From NCBI GenBank assembly GCA_936440205.1, contig OW387150.1, positions 12,188,152 to 12,252,151 on the forward strand: a stretch of DNA of 64,000 bases. Reading direction: 5' to 3'. A program made the position numbers and the translations under genes. Positions 46,551-60,294 of the stretch are shown here, in pieces. Positions within the stretch are counted from its first letter, which is position 1; every line of letters begins with the position of its first letter. Under the pieces are notes generated by a model. The model saw only the letters and a list, made by a program, of their open reading frames with translations, made no database searches and was not told the origin of the DNA. This DNA comes from Lepidonotus clava. Its lineage: Eukaryota > Annelida > Polychaeta > Phyllodocida > Polynoidae.

Positions 46551-46765
46551 AGGGGCGAATACAGGACTTATGAAAGGGGGGGGGGGGGTCCGCATATAGG
46601 ATGAGTACTAAAATGTCATGCATTTGCATGCTGGCGTGCAACGTTTTTATGTCTTTGACAAGCATATGTCCCCACCAAAACGGGGATGGGGGTGTCTGGA
46701 ACGTTCCAGTTTGACAAGCATATGTCCCCACCAAAACGGGGATGGGGGTGTCTGGAACGTTCCAG
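46551..46765. repeat. G-tract repeat remnant plus a 56-bp tandem duplication
   Basis: A CAGGGGCGAATACAGG remnant and a G-tract at about 46576-46589, then two adjacent copies of a 56-bp unit (46654-46709 and 46710-46765) that appear identical. Each unit ends in the palindrome CTGGAACGTTCCAG. Confidence 0.85.
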
Positions 46766-48179
46766 TTTTAGTAGGGTAAAGGTGACGAGATTTGATTGAT
46801 AAGCTCACATCGTGACTTTCAGCAAATACTGGTGAAAGAAAAAGTGAAAACCCCAAAGGGGAAATAAAGTGCAATGTCCATTTAAAGGAGGTGCATGGAA
46901 TCACATAAAAGGTTCGTGTGGTTGACTTAGTTCCTGAAGGTGTTGGGGTAAAAGGAGCGTACTTTTAAGATAGGTTTCACAGGTAGGGATAAAGGAGATG
47001 TATAGAGTGATCCACGATGCCATAAAACGCTTTCTTGGACCCGTTTTTCTTAATGTTTGAGAATCGGGCCGTGTAATTACATTGTTGATCATAAATGTGA
47101 TATGAATTAATGACATAGGCATACATATAATCCTGAGCCAGTTGAAATTGCTTCCTCCAGATAAGATTCCTCCAAAATAAGAGTGTCCTTTACTTTTGCA
47201 ATGGCGAAGTAAGACTACTCGTTTGTCAGTATATATATGCTTTGTTAGGGTTATCATTTGACTTCTTTTTGGGTCAGATTATCTTTCAAAACTTTCATGA
47301 ACTAATGCAATAATATTGCAGTTTTTCTTTGGTCCCCTCTCTTTGTCTTTGTCTTTGTTTCCTTTCATCCCCCCCCCCTTTGTAATTGTCTCTTTGTCAC
47401 AGACACAGACACACAAACAAACGTACACACATACACACACATCCCAAAATTATAAATATATAGTTACTATTGTCAACAAAAGAGGAATAAGAAAACGATG
47501 TGACGTCTAAAAACTAGTGTTTGCAAAAACATAACTGCTACCCATATGTACCAGTCACACTGTACTTAGAAGAGTCTTTAGAAAAGTCTAAAACGTGACC
47601 TTGTGGTGAAGTTTGAGGAAGTTACACCCTGTCCCAGAGGAAAACGGGCAAATGACGAAATAAGGGCATTGTTTGTGATAAACCATGCATAACAAAGAAG
47701 GTTCACAAGTATCCATATCCACTGTAAAAACTTAGTTTTTTTCGTTAACTAGTATCACACTAGCAGAACTACACATCTTCTGGTCAGTATTTATATAATC
47801 CACTGAATACCATTGCAGTTTTAAGCAACGGAAAGGCACAGAAGGTTAGTTGTTGATTCTTACAATTCCCCAGTCAAGGTAGTCCGTAGTACTGACACCA
47901 CACACTAGGGCATAAAGTGGCTACCCTGTGGAACGAGATTGGTGCACTTGATGGACTACAGTCAAGACCTCTAAATACACCCAACTACACAACACCTTGC
48001 TCTAGGCATACATACCTAAAAAGAAGTGGTACTACTCGTCTTATCATTACTTTCTAAAACTGAGAGTAAGGTAATTATTCGAAGAAAACCAAACGGATTA
48101 GTGACTGCCCGTGAGGAGGACAACTGATGCCAGCTCTGGACGTTTTGTTCCCTCATTTTTTTCTTTCTTTTGAATGCCA

Positions 48180-48260
48180 ACTAAAAGCGCCATTCCTCCA
48201 GGCATGACCTCTTAACGACCCGTGACCTCGGACCTGACTGACCAATGGCGTCCTTGAAGA
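48180..48260. promoter_or_regulatory. Possible upstream regulatory patch
   Basis: Two TGACCT half sites (48205-48210, 48223-48228), a CCAAT box (48242-48246) and locally higher GC about 5 kb upstream of the CCP start codon. Motif clustering only; no transcript evidence. Confidence 0.15.
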
Positions 48261-48359
48261 ACAATGCTTCCCATGGGTGCTGCTTTATCCTGTTTTTGAG
48301 TACCTATTTGCTTTTTTGGCCTTCACTTGACTGTGCAGCTTTGTATAAAATCTAGGGTG

Positions 48360-48610
48360 TATATCAGACTACAGGCTGATTGTATCAGATTCACAGGATG
48401 TATAATATTAGAGCTATTTTTGGGAACAGGCTGCATATATCAGATTACACGCAGTGCATATCAAATTTAAAGACTGTATAGATCATAGTACGTATGTATG
48501 GGTACAGGTTACACATATCAGAGTACAGGCTGCATGTATCAGATTAACAAGCTGTATATATATTAGATTACAGGCTGAATGTATGATTACAGGCTGTATA
48601 TAAATTTGTT
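48360..48610. repeat. Degenerate TATCAGATTACAGGCTGTA repeat
   Basis: CAGGCTG followed by TATATCAGATTACA-like phrases recurs at least six times with variable spacing. Confidence 0.55.
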
Positions 48611-51600
48611 TCAGAACAAAAATCAATTTCTTTAAAAAAACTTCTGGATATTTCAGCAGCTATGGAGATTTCTGTGGGACATTCTGTGAAAATCCAGTAC
48701 TTCTCATTGCAACAACTCAAGGTTAAATAGGTATACAATGGAACTAGCACACCCACAATGTTGATTCCAATAATAAACATTGTCATTGTCATTGTTAGTT
48801 TACCTAGGTTTCCAGGTAATTAATACTTAATGAACCACGTAACATAAGGCGTAATTGTGTAGAGATTGGCACATTGATACAGTATGAATGTAAACAAAAT
48901 GATCACTTTGGTGACCAGGATAACAGATCAAGTGTTCCAGAAGCATCAATGTTGCATGGACTGGGATATATGATATTAATAAATACTCATTCAACAATGT
49001 AGCCAGAAATGACTCATAGTACGTGGTTCTCGAGTTAGTCTTTGAAAAACACGATGTCATACTGCTATTTCAATATTAGAATGCTGTATAGTGACAGAAC
49101 TGCAACGATGAAATGAAATTATCGGTAAAAGATAATGACCAGAAATCGTTGTGTGGCATGCAAGCAATAGTATAGCAGTTACTATTATGTTCTGACTCAC
49201 TGACTATCGATTGCCTTGACAGAGTATTTCCTCTCACCACTGGTGCTTTAGGTAACGATAATAAATAATGTATAACAAACACTAGACTGACTTAAATGAA
49301 CATGTCACAGACTCAGACTGTTTAAGAAACAAATAGAATGTAATGAAAATTATAATTGAATAAAAAGATAATAAATTCATTGGGTTTGGGGGGAATTACT
49401 TGAATTGTTATTTAAACTGTATAACCGTCTATTAAACGGTATAACTGCTAACAACAGTTTGGTGGCGAGAGAACAAATGAATGTAACCGGGAGCGGATTT
49501 ATAATTATAGTCACATGTCAACAGATCTGTGTAACCATGGTAACAGAACGGCTACATCAGTCGCAACTCCACGGAAATGACAAGTTTAAGGTCTCGCGCC
49601 CCAAAATAATACGTATATACCAAATATATCAGCTTTCAATATGGTTATATAGAAATGATAAATATAGTCCAAGCGTTACACTGTGAGTTAAATGTTCCAG
49701 ACACATTTTATAATCCGATCCTAGACATTTCTAACGAGATTAAGCTAAGAATCATCATTAAATATGCAAATTGAGACGATAATAGCCAGGAAATCATGGC
49801 TCAGAACAATTAAAATACCCTCTTCACCCACTTATCGCATTCCTTCTCTTGCAGGCAGAAGCTCAGGTTGTAAGATGGGGAAGAATTACCATTTAATTGA
49901 CCGTGCAAATCTAGACAATTTATCTTCCATTACATACCATTACATACCATTACCCAATCGTTAATTGAAACATCACCTTTTTATGTTACCTTCTGGCAAT
50001 GGGTTGGAGCGTGTACGAGCCATTGAATGTATTAATTTTAGTAGATTAGAAATAAATCTGGGTGATCGCACGGGCGCCACCTGGTGCATTATTTCTTAAT
50101 TACAATTAAGCCATTGTAAACGTATTTCTCTTGTAGGAATCCAGATTTCAGCACAAAAAGAATAGTATAGGGTGGTTGCAGGACCAAATTGGATTGTTTA
50201 CTGCAATCTACAGAAACATTAAGAAAATGTATGGTATTGATATGCTCTTAAAGTGTATCAGGAATGGCACTTTTCCAATATACGAAAATAAGCCTTTTTA
50301 ACCTCATGCAATAGACAAGGTAGTGTCTTTTGTAAGCGCAATAGGTATAGAATGTCTGTGGTAACTTTGTCATTTTTCAATATATTTATTCCCTGACAAA
50401 ATATTTATATATAACCTGAAATTGATATAAGAATATGTGGGAAGTTATTCAAAAGCATGCCAGGCATCTTAAAGGGATACGACAGGCTTTCTTTTTCGGG
50501 ACATTTAGACAGTTAATAGATACATCATACGTACATAAAAATAAATGGCGCGTAGCATGTCCTGCCATATAAAAACCATATCAGAGTCATTATACCTAAG
50601 GAAAGAGAATCAAGGGACAATATATTCTTCATGGGTAGGTGGTTTCATAATTATATAAGTGAACGTCACCGAATCTCAAGATAACTATATTGAAGTTTGT
50701 CATTCAAGGGTACATGAAATAGGCATCGGTTTATTGTTAAATCAATGAGATTGTTTTGTTAAGCCACTCGGGAATTATATATATATCAATGCTTTATCTA
50801 CCATATGTATTATTTATAGCGGCAAGCATGATTTTATATGAAATACTGAACCCTAAAGTGCATTTAGGTAAGTGAAAATTGATTATTATAAGCCATGTAG
50901 AATATAACAGTGTACACCTTAGCCATGTAGAATATATAGATATCTTCATTGTCTATCTGAATATAACATCTGTATGCAAAGCTTAAGCAAATTTTCTCAG
51001 ATGACACATTTACTATAGGAAATATATATTCAACATAACCACCGCGTATAAGTCCATAGGTGTATAGGCAATTACCTGGTGCTGGGGCAATTAACTAATC
51101 CATAATTATCACTTGTCAGTACAGACAACTGACATATTATTATCACCATCAACATGCAACCAGAGATGAAAGTTGCCCGACTATTACGTGTAGTATGTTC
51201 ACCTGAATATGTCAGTTTAACTCTGTGTCTTCTACGGAAACATTTTTAGGTCTCCTATCCCGTTTCAAAGACCTAAAACAGTAAAGGTAAATGCTTATAC
51301 CCTTCACAGACTAGCTTATTAATGCAAGTAACTCATTTTAAGAAAAGTCTGTCAAGTTATGAATAGGATTTCGATGATCTCTAATCTCTTCACAAGGGGA
51401 ATAAGCCTATTACACAAGTAGGGTGTCTTTAGACAAATATATCAATCTAGACGCTTCCACGTGCACACGTGAAGCGCCCAATGATCTTTTATAAGGAGAC
51501 ACATGAACATATATCTCTAAAGGTATAACACTTCATTTGCATTAAGAAGTTTTTGTGCGTAAAACATGTTGGACAAAAATGAATATTGGAGACTTGTATG

Positions 51601-51821
51601 GAAAGGCAAACATTCCCTTCGACCTTTAAACATGGGGTTTGTGCTACAATGGCGTGTGCCATAAGGTAAGGATTGGTGTGATGTGAAGAAAAGACAGCCC
51701 TCTCCCTCCCCCATTCTTACAACAGCCAGTGGTCTAAGTAGGGGGTTGTGTGACGACCGACACGCAATGTTGGCCTGTGATAAGAAACAGGTTTTACCTT
51801 CGTTCTAAGAGGTCAGGCGTG

Positions 51822-51866
51822 TGTGTGTGTGGGGGGGGGGAGGTGACAGGGGGGGGGGGGGGGAGA
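51822..51866. repeat. GT run and G-tracts
   Basis: A GTGTGTGT run followed by two long G-runs; a downstream CACACA tract is outside this span. Low complexity. Confidence 0.8.
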
Positions 51867-51941
51867 GGGACCCCTGGAACCTACCTCTTAAAAACTAATC
51901 ATACCCACACCCATACTCACACCCAGTGCATATAAGGTGAG

Positions 51942-52143
51942 GTTGGGTGAGGGGTCAGGTCCAGGAGGTCCTGATCCCTCCCCCTTCTTTTTTTGGGTGG
52001 AAACTCACACGTCATGTAGGGGGAAAACTTTACATGCATATATTTATGTGCATGTGTAAATGCCCAACGTTTTCATACTTAGCCTATATGCAGAAAACGC
52101 CCCCCCCCCCTATTTCTTTTTCTAAATCATACATCCGCCCCTG
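51942..52143. repeat. G-rich dispersed repeat (CAGGTCCAGGAGGTCCTGATCC ... CCGCCCCTG)
   Basis: Starts GGGTCAGGTCCAGGAGGTCC, contains CCCCCTTC and a C-tract, ends ATACATCCGCCCCTG. Resembles the copy near 28966-29050. Confidence 0.5.
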
Positions 52144-52329
52144 CACGCCCTCCTCAATCCACTCCTTGCAACACCTCCAAATGGAGGGCCTAGTTCAACA
52201 GTTCCACACCTTCAATTTCCTCTCGCCACTCTTTCCAAAATGTCCCCCCTGCTTCAATAACTTTCCCCCTGAAGTTCCGTAATAACTACAGCACGTCACG
52301 GATCACTGGCCAAGCGTGTTTCCCCTGGT

Positions 52330-52495
52330 TGTCTCCACGGTCTGCTGACCAAGCCCACCTCCTGGGCAGGACCCATGGCTGCCCTGGTCGGTCTTCCCAT
52401 CCACGGTCCAACGACCCCACCCCCACCCTCCTCCACGGTCGGTGCCTTTGAAGTGCATGGTCTCTTATCCCTAAAGCTAAATCCACGGTCCTATT
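52330..52495. repeat. Interspersed TCCACGGTC motif cluster
   Basis: The phrase (C/A)TCCACGGTC occurs four times (near 52334, 52399, 52432, 52481) in a GC-richer stretch with no open coding frame I trust. Confidence 0.5.
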
Positions 52496-52502
52496 GTGTA
52501 AA

Positions 52503-52790
52503 GCCTGTATTCCACATACCGATTTTGATGTGGTGATTTTGTGTTAAATTTGTTTAATTTTTATCCAAGAATATGTAATAGACTCATATATATATCTTAT
52601 ATACCATTCGAAAGAGAATTGTAAGACGCTTCTCAAGGTAAAACCATATGTATATTCAACCTTAATTGCAACGGCCAATTAAGCCTATTTTGAACTCTCC
52701 TAGTGTTACATGAGGTAAGTATGTTCAACCTTGATTCCCACTGACGATTTGCAAAATCGGCTGCAAAATCGGCATGTGGAATATATATAT
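52503..52790. mobile_element. MITE with GCCTGTATTCCACAT ends, TTAA at right border
   Basis: Left GCCTGTATTCCACATACCGA, right AAAATCGGCATGTGGAATA followed by TTAA (52791-52794). Interior ATACCATTCGAAAGAGAATT matches the element at 55000-55213. Confidence 0.65.
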
Positions 52791-52794
52791 TTAA

Positions 52795-54995
52795 GAGGGA
52801 TACACGATGCTATATAATAGGATAACTGGCTGGTTTAATTTAAGACCCTCAGTTTAGATCCGCTATCTTTATCATTATTATTTTTCACCAGGCCTGACCT
52901 GGTTCATCGTCTATATAAAGCTAAATCATGTCGTGAAATTCCCCGTGTCAAGTTACCCTTCCCGCCTAAACCTTGAATCTATTCAGTGGGGGAGTCTTGT
53001 ATGGGATTTTATTCTATAGAGGATGACAGGCCATGACGCCAAACCAAACATAAATTGTAAATAGTTGACTTTAATGGAAAAAGGTGGGGTTTTCGTCCTG
53101 AACCCTATTTATACAGCCATTATATTTTTGTTGATGGGACTGCGATTATGATTGATGTTCCACCAAATCTACATGCTTTATACACCTCTACACATGTTTT
53201 CCTATTGATACACCTGACAATTAATCCTTGGTTACAACCCTTATTTAAAACTACAATCCATCTTGTTAATGATGTCAAATGTCAATATTATGCTTGTTGA
53301 CATAATTTCCGTATGTAGACCTTTTTACGTCACTAAACAAAATGATATCTGTAATTTCATTGTTCATCCAAAAGAGCTAATTCATTTTAAACTTTATAAT
53401 ATCATATATACATAATAGATACATATATTTATCTATTTCATGCGTTTATATAATATTCTCCTTCGGAATAGACTTACATTTCACAAGGCACATTGCATAT
53501 TATATTTTCGTTTGGACCCAGTTTGGACTACTTGACATCACGGTTTTTTAATCTTAACTTTTTACAACTTTGGACAATTGGTCAAAACATAAAGCATGCA
53601 CAGAGTAAAGAGAAAAAAAGTAAAACAAAAATAGAATATTTCTTTCTGTAAAAGACCTTGTCATTATTTAATAGTAACACATAGGGTGCTGTCTTCCCCC
53701 TCAATTAGGCACCATAGAAACTATGCCACAAAGCATACTGCAAACAAAGGGTCAGCACAAGGGGGTATTCCCAGAGTGGAATAGAAGCATGCCATGTTTA
53801 GGCTTGTTGACATGGTTGTCACCATGTCACCCACGCCTAACTCCACCTAACACAGGCCTAACACGCTGATCGCAACACTGACACCTACAAATCAATAATT
53901 TCAATCACCAACTTGGTGTACATAGATAAATCAATTTCACTCGTGGATGACAGTATTTTTTTCTTCTGTATCTTTTTTTTATCTAAATGAAGGCCATGGG
54001 GGCGTGGTCATACAAATTTCATGCATGTTCCTTTGAAGTAAATGATTTAGATTTAAAATCTAGTTGAGCATCAGGAGGTATGAGAGTGCTATGAATTATT
54101 CACTGACTAAAATTATTGATAAAACACTCAAGGTGAGCCAATGCTATTAAGTATCCTTGAGCCAGAACTTGGTTACCTTGTTAAGGGACACGCAAACTGC
54201 TATGCTGCTAGGCAGTATAGACTTGAACACACTTTATTTACTATATTCCTGTACCAAATATAATCTTATGAGGACGTGATATGTATTATATTTGAACTTA
54301 AATGACATAAATAGATAATTTGCAAGGATTGCTTCATGACAACAACTAATTTTGATTCGCACCGTGTAGGTTTGCTCAGAAAGTGCCGAAAAGTCCTGTT
54401 TTTTTTAGTGATTTGAAAGGGACAGGGCTTTAGAAAGCAACAGGTTGAGGAAACCTTTTTCAACTGAAATACACTATTTAATTTGTGTTGTACATGCATG
54501 GAGCTGTATTTTAGCAGTAGTCCTATAACATGAGTGGGAACATGGTGCTATTGATGTAACTGTGTCCTAACCAAAAAATATAAGTAAAGGGGGAAGACAA
54601 TGCATAATGGCATTCCGAGGCTGTCTTGAAAAATTCTTCAAATGTTCTCAAATTTGTGTTCTGATGTAATGCAGTTCTCAAAATATCCAGCTGAAACCCT
54701 TCTCATCTAATGGGGAATCCCCTTGAATTTTCTGGGAACCTCCTCACAACTTGGTAATTTTTATGCCGATGTTAAGGGTGTTTAAAAGTAAAGTCAACTA
54801 CATACCATCAATGGTGTGGCCTGTAAGCCTGATTTGCACATGCCAACAGTGAGTGATGCAGCACATCTGACACTACCCTTATCAATAATTGAACAGATCA
54901 ATAAGCAGTCAGTGACCTGTCCTGTGGCAGAGGGTGTTCCTGCTAATAGTTATTGACCAGTGCTTAGAATGCATGGGTAAACCCCCATTCACACC
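52795..54995. other. Non-coding stretch, nothing identified
   Basis: AT-rich; no supported gene or repeat. Confidence 0.45.
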
Positions 54996-54999
54996 TTAA

Positions 55000-55213
55000 A
55001 CCTGTATTCCACTAGGCGATGTTGAATACAGCAGAGGATTCGGTAATTTGTTAATTTTCATTAGGAATACTACATAGACCCATGCATGTTACATACCATT
55101 GGAAAGAGAATTCAAAATCCTTTCTAATGATATATAACATGTTCATAAGTAGCAATTGTTCATACTAGCGATTTTCAAAATCGGAGCAAAATCGGACAGT
55201 GTGATATAGGCTG
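55000..55213. mobile_element. MITE with CCTGTATTCCACTAGGCGAT end, TTAA at left border
   Basis: TTAA at 54996-54999. Left CCTGTATTCCACTAGGCGAT, right AAAATCGGACAGTGTGATAT. Interior CATACCATTGGAAAGAGAAT is shared with 52503-52790, so both are one family. Confidence 0.65.
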
Positions 55214-58200
55214 TACTCCCTTGGTACTCCAGTAAGTTTAGTGGGTTAAGTGGCATCTACTCGTTATAGCCCCTGGGGATCGATACAATCAAATACAAGG
55301 GAGACCATATGGTCAGCGGTGCTATAGATACCCGGACCTGCAAACGCATAACAAATTGATGAGTGCATTTAAGGGGATTTTTCTCTGTTTATCTACAATG
55401 GTTATGACTTCTTCACTGAGTAAATCCTCATGTAATTTACAATTGACAATACGATATGGAAGACTTTGATTCATGTTTAGACAAGTTGATTTGATCTATC
55501 TACTAATAAGAGAAATCAACTATGACTGTCTTTTGTATATTTAGACTTTTGTACTTTAGTTGCATCTGAGTACTTTAGGGGTAGATATCACAAAGTTGAC
55601 AAAATCCCCATCGCCATTAGACATAACAGTTAACAACTAACGAACTACACGAATGAAATGCATACTTTTGATTCCCATTCATAGCCACGTGACTAATGAT
55701 ATAGGTAACCAAGAATCTATTTAGGCTATTCCAAGAAGCTATCTACGTTTGCTCTTCATTGTCAAACTATTATCTTTATAGGTATTAGGGGGCAAGAGCA
55801 ATTAGAGTTGGCAGACAACGCCATTTCCTGAATATAGGACATTTTTGGCAATGGTTTATAAACCCATCTCCTGAATAATTATGGGATATTTTTTGGCAAT
55901 GGTTTATAGAGTGTGAACCTTGCAATGTGGACAAAGCAAATTTCATGGTAGATTTCATGCAAACCTGATAAGTCTGATGTACTCTGGACACTAGGGGACC
56001 TTAATGAGTATTGTTACCAGTTTTTTCGTTTTCTTTGAAATCATCAGAGATTAGCAGAATTGATCGAAATTGACTTATTTCTCGTTCCATAAAATTAAGG
56101 TTTCAAAAATTTACGATCTGGTATCTTTTTAAAGTTGCTACTCACATGAAAAGTAACTAAAAGTGAAATTCCCCATTGATACATCGAGTAATCTGCAAAA
56201 TGTTGTATTTGTGATTGAATCGTGTAGGTTTATGTGACATGCATGTCCAATAAAACCTATTTTAAGCAATAGAACATGCAAGAAACCATTTTAAAAGCTT
56301 TGTTTTTATGAGCAATCCCAAACAGGCTTAAATGCTACAGTTTACATTTTGTTGGTATACTACTTATGGAAATTTACATTCGAAGTCCTTTCCCATAATC
56401 AAAGTGCCTAATACAACATAAATTTCCATGTAAAGAATATTATCGTTTTGAATATCCTCCAAATGGCTCAAGGGGTAGGTGTATTAGGCACGCATGTTAC
56501 ATCATGATGTCTACATTAGTGCTAAATAAGCGAATAATCGCAATATAAACGAACTATTTCTTAGGATAAAACTGTACAATTTTCTGCCTTTTAGTCGAGC
56601 TAGTTGGCCGTTATACATAATGCATGTACAAAACAGTCTTTCCCTGGTAAGCCGAGTCCGATGGGTCAAACTGTCTATCTTATATCACGCAATCCTCTTT
56701 TCACTAGACGCGTCAGTCTCACACAAAGATTAAATTTTCAACACCCACACCGACCCCGCTACACTGAGGACTCTATTCCCCTACCAGGTATTTCTCCGTT
56801 ATGATGCAAGATTTACACTAAAAGAAATTATATAAGTTGTAAAAATGATGCAAAGTGATCAATAGATATTATCGAACGGTCTGTAAGTCATATACATCAT
56901 AATAATATGACGTTACTTTTTAGATATTATATAAACATGTTTCATGATTCACATGTACATTGTGATATAATGTACCTCTATAAAAAAACAGGCCAATATG
57001 CACTGACTGTACCAAAATATAGATCATGGAATTAAGCGAAATCGTACACTTTTTGTGTTACTAACCATTGTGAATGGAAGACTTTTGACGGCCAACATCG
57101 TCATGTGATAATACCAGATTACCTGGTAAGTAATTTCCACTAGCTCTACAGTTGTATTATACACATATGGCTAATTCTTTTGTGTGTTTTTCCCTATGAT
57201 TGCTGTTGTTGGCAACGATCATGTATTACTGTTTGGGAGTACAATTAATATGTGAAGATCAATAATACCAGATTATACTGAAAAACTTAAACAACTGAAT
57301 TTCCTATCATTTTCATTTGCACTCTTTCGATGCGTGTACATTTTTTTTAAACATTCATACGCAATATCATATAATATATGTTTATGTAACTATGCACATA
57401 AATATTTATATTCATCGAAGCCGCAAATGTGTGATTGAACCTGGGACTTTCGGATCAATTTAGTTTCTATCTAATTTTCTAATCGATGAGTGGGGACTTT
57501 TGTGACACAGATTGTGGGGCCTCTAGGTGACGTCACTGTACCGTAGTAGACTTGTTTGTGCACATGTGGTAGATTGACCCTACTTTGGTGCCACGATCGA
57601 TAGGTTCACGCGGATCTATGCACAGAATAACAACAGGTGCTTTGAGGGGAACCAACCGTCATGCATCAACGGTCACAGTCACAGCTCCTCCAGCTTTAGG
57701 AGTAGTGCTACTGAAGCTTAATTGGACTATATACAGTTCAGAAAGAAATAAAAAATTGTCACAGAAAAAAAAATCGTAAAATAAATATCGATTTTTTTTC
57801 TTGTGGTGCCAGAGGCACTTGGCTTCACAGAATTGGTTACAGAATGTGGTGGATAGTTATTCATACATGACAAGATGCGGCCTGCTTAAAATAGAATGGT
57901 ATGCATTGTGACTAAATTCTTTACATCAAACATAATTATACCATAATAATGGTGGGAAATAATTCAAGCACACATATGCTGAACAGATTCTAAAATAATT
58001 CGGAATTGATTTTAAAAAGTAGTTCTGACGTTCAGTCAAGCTTCTTATCAGAGGCCTCTCTGATGCCTGGATCTGACTGCAAATTATTTATATATGAACT
58101 GAAATAATCAAAGAAAAACATGTTATTGTGACATAAGCTTACAGTTGCCTAGGAACAGTCTAAATAAAGAATCCAGACGAGGTCACGTACGCAAAGAAAT

Positions 58201-60294
58201 GCAAAGGAAATCAACCGATCTTCTGTGATTCCATTGATTATTGTCCCAAACTCTGCCAAGAGTCAGAATTACTTGATTGAATTCTGGGTCAAGAAAGAGT
58301 TTCCTTGCCAACTCTACTGGAAGAAAGGGGACAACAATTGAAGCAATAAATTAAATATAATCATTAACTAAATGATGCCATATCTAGCCCCATAGGATTT
58401 AGATATTCTCAGACAGAGTTACTGTTTATTCTCAGAGAGCATTATAAGTAGATTAATTGGTTCCCCTCTCCTGATCCCAATTTTCATATGACTCATACCT
58501 TACAAAGATGGGTTATTTGCATGGTTCGTTTTGCCACTAAAACTAACATTGAGAAAAAGATTCTATTCTAGTGATCAAATTGAAAAATAGATTCTAATCT
58601 AGTGATCCAATGCCACTGGTAGCTGCTCCTTATCGATCCTTTTATTTCAATATCTGTGTAACCCCATACATTGATTCCTATTACTGATAAAAGCTTAAAT
58701 TACATACAGTGATTTTCCTTGAATGCTATTAAGGTCACCTGGCATGACCCAGGTTAATTATGTTGTATTTCCTTTTGACATTGTGATCACCACTGCTGAC
58801 CTGCTCAAGGCATTCCAGGACAACCAGTGGCTGATGCAGCCCTCTCACCTGTGCCAAGATGAAGAATGGAGGAACACCAAACATCTTGGAACATGATCAA
58901 CTCCTCTTGGTAGCATTGACTGCAAACTGTGACCATCTAGGTGTGTGAGCCAACAATTCCCAGCTGACCAAAAGGTAATGGTAATTTGAGCAAATCAGTA
59001 TTTCCCATGCCAATGGTCTATGCTTTGGCACTCATAAACAAGCTATTCCAAATTTAAGATTACATATAGACAACATTGTGTAGTATAATCCTTTTTACCC
59101 GCTCTAAACACCTCTACTTATGACAAATGAAAATTACTCTGGAAGCTCACAAAATAAATTATGTAATTCTACTTGTTTTGTATGGGCCAGTGCAAAGGGT
59201 GGAATTGGCTTCCTTGGAAAGGATCGTTTAATTCCACAAAGCATAATATCTCTCTCAAAAAAAGAATATAAAATGTTTTTCTCATTTTGAAGAAGACAGC
59301 ACTGCTTGAAGACCACATCAACATTAACCATCTATGGTACCAAGGACATACTCAATTGTAAGTGGCTTGTAATTTGACACTGGTGTTTGATATTTTTTAT
59401 TCCATCACTGAGGCAAAGTGTATTTGTATTTGCCTTTGAAACGTGGGAAGGAAGAGAGTATACGAGTCTTTGACGTTAAAGACATGCTATAGCAATTTAG
59501 TAGAGCGTGGATTGATATCTACCCCATGTCTGCAGTAGAATAGAAAAAACTTTATGTCCATAGAGGATTTACCTGGCTCGAAATACACTTACCTGACTTA
59601 CTTAGAGCTAAAGGTGTCCCACTATCTGATCGAGTATCCCGTACAGTAGCTATAGGTCTAATTTTAAAATGTATACAGGTTTATATTGGTTATACATTAT
59701 AAGTGTCACTTTTGCCCTGCCTGCCAACGATATCCTTTGGATGATTTGAACTAGAACAGATAGGTAATGAGGTGAGAATCTTGTAAAATGTTCAAACAAG
59801 CCCTAAGTAACGCAAACTGACCTTACTGTGAACTTAACGTACCAGTAAGGTTAAGAAATGTAATGGATTGTACACCCAGTCTTTTTAGTGTGATGCTATG
59901 TGATTTATTGGGGGGGGGGGGGGGAGGGGGGGCTAAGGTACATAGATGGAGATCTCAAATGGCTGTTGCAGGTACCCATGCAACTAAAAGCCCTATATCC
60001 ATGGACCGACTTCACAGAGTTGGCCAACTCAAAATCCTTGAGTCGATTAATTAGGAGTTAGCCTATTCAAGAATCTATATTTACCAGCCATCTGTTGGTG
60101 GGTAATGCTCCCTTATTGAGAGTTGGCCAATGGACTGCTCAGAACTAGCCGACTGGATACTCAGAGTTGGCCGACTTGTAATCAGAGAGGATAACCCACA
60201 CAGAGTGAAATGCAACATTTTAGAGTCGACCAACTCCCAGTCAGGTGTCATGGCATAATAAATGACCGGCTGACTCACAATCGTTCCAGTGGCT
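55214..60294. other. Non-coding stretch with minor repeats
   Basis: No supported gene. A two-copy phrase (TTTTTGGCAATGGTTTATA) lies at 55841-55910. A long G-run occurs at about 59911-59925. From 60005 to 60270 the phrase GAGTTGGCCGACT and its variants recur. A 36-codon open run at 58789-58900 has no splice sites and is not called. Confidence 0.4.

Larger units (their letters stand above)
46766..51770. other. Upstream region with no supported gene
   Basis: Open frames of up to about 120 codons lack codon structure, splice context or homology I recognise. From about 48360 to 48610 a phrase of the type ATCAGATTACAGGCTG(T/C)ATATA recurs about every 30-40 bp. The stretch 48180-48260 carries motif-rich sequence listed separately. 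Confidence 0.45.

Noticed and set aside
46901-47257. 118-codon minus-strand frame
   Set aside because: No domain, no exon borders and composition like its non-coding surroundings.
47316-47510. Low-complexity plus-strand frame
   Set aside because: Driven by CT-rich and CACACA microsatellite sequence.
58789-58900. 36-codon open run starting ATCACCACTGCTGAC
   Set aside because: Looks protein-like but has no splice sites, no recognised domain and no adjacent exon.
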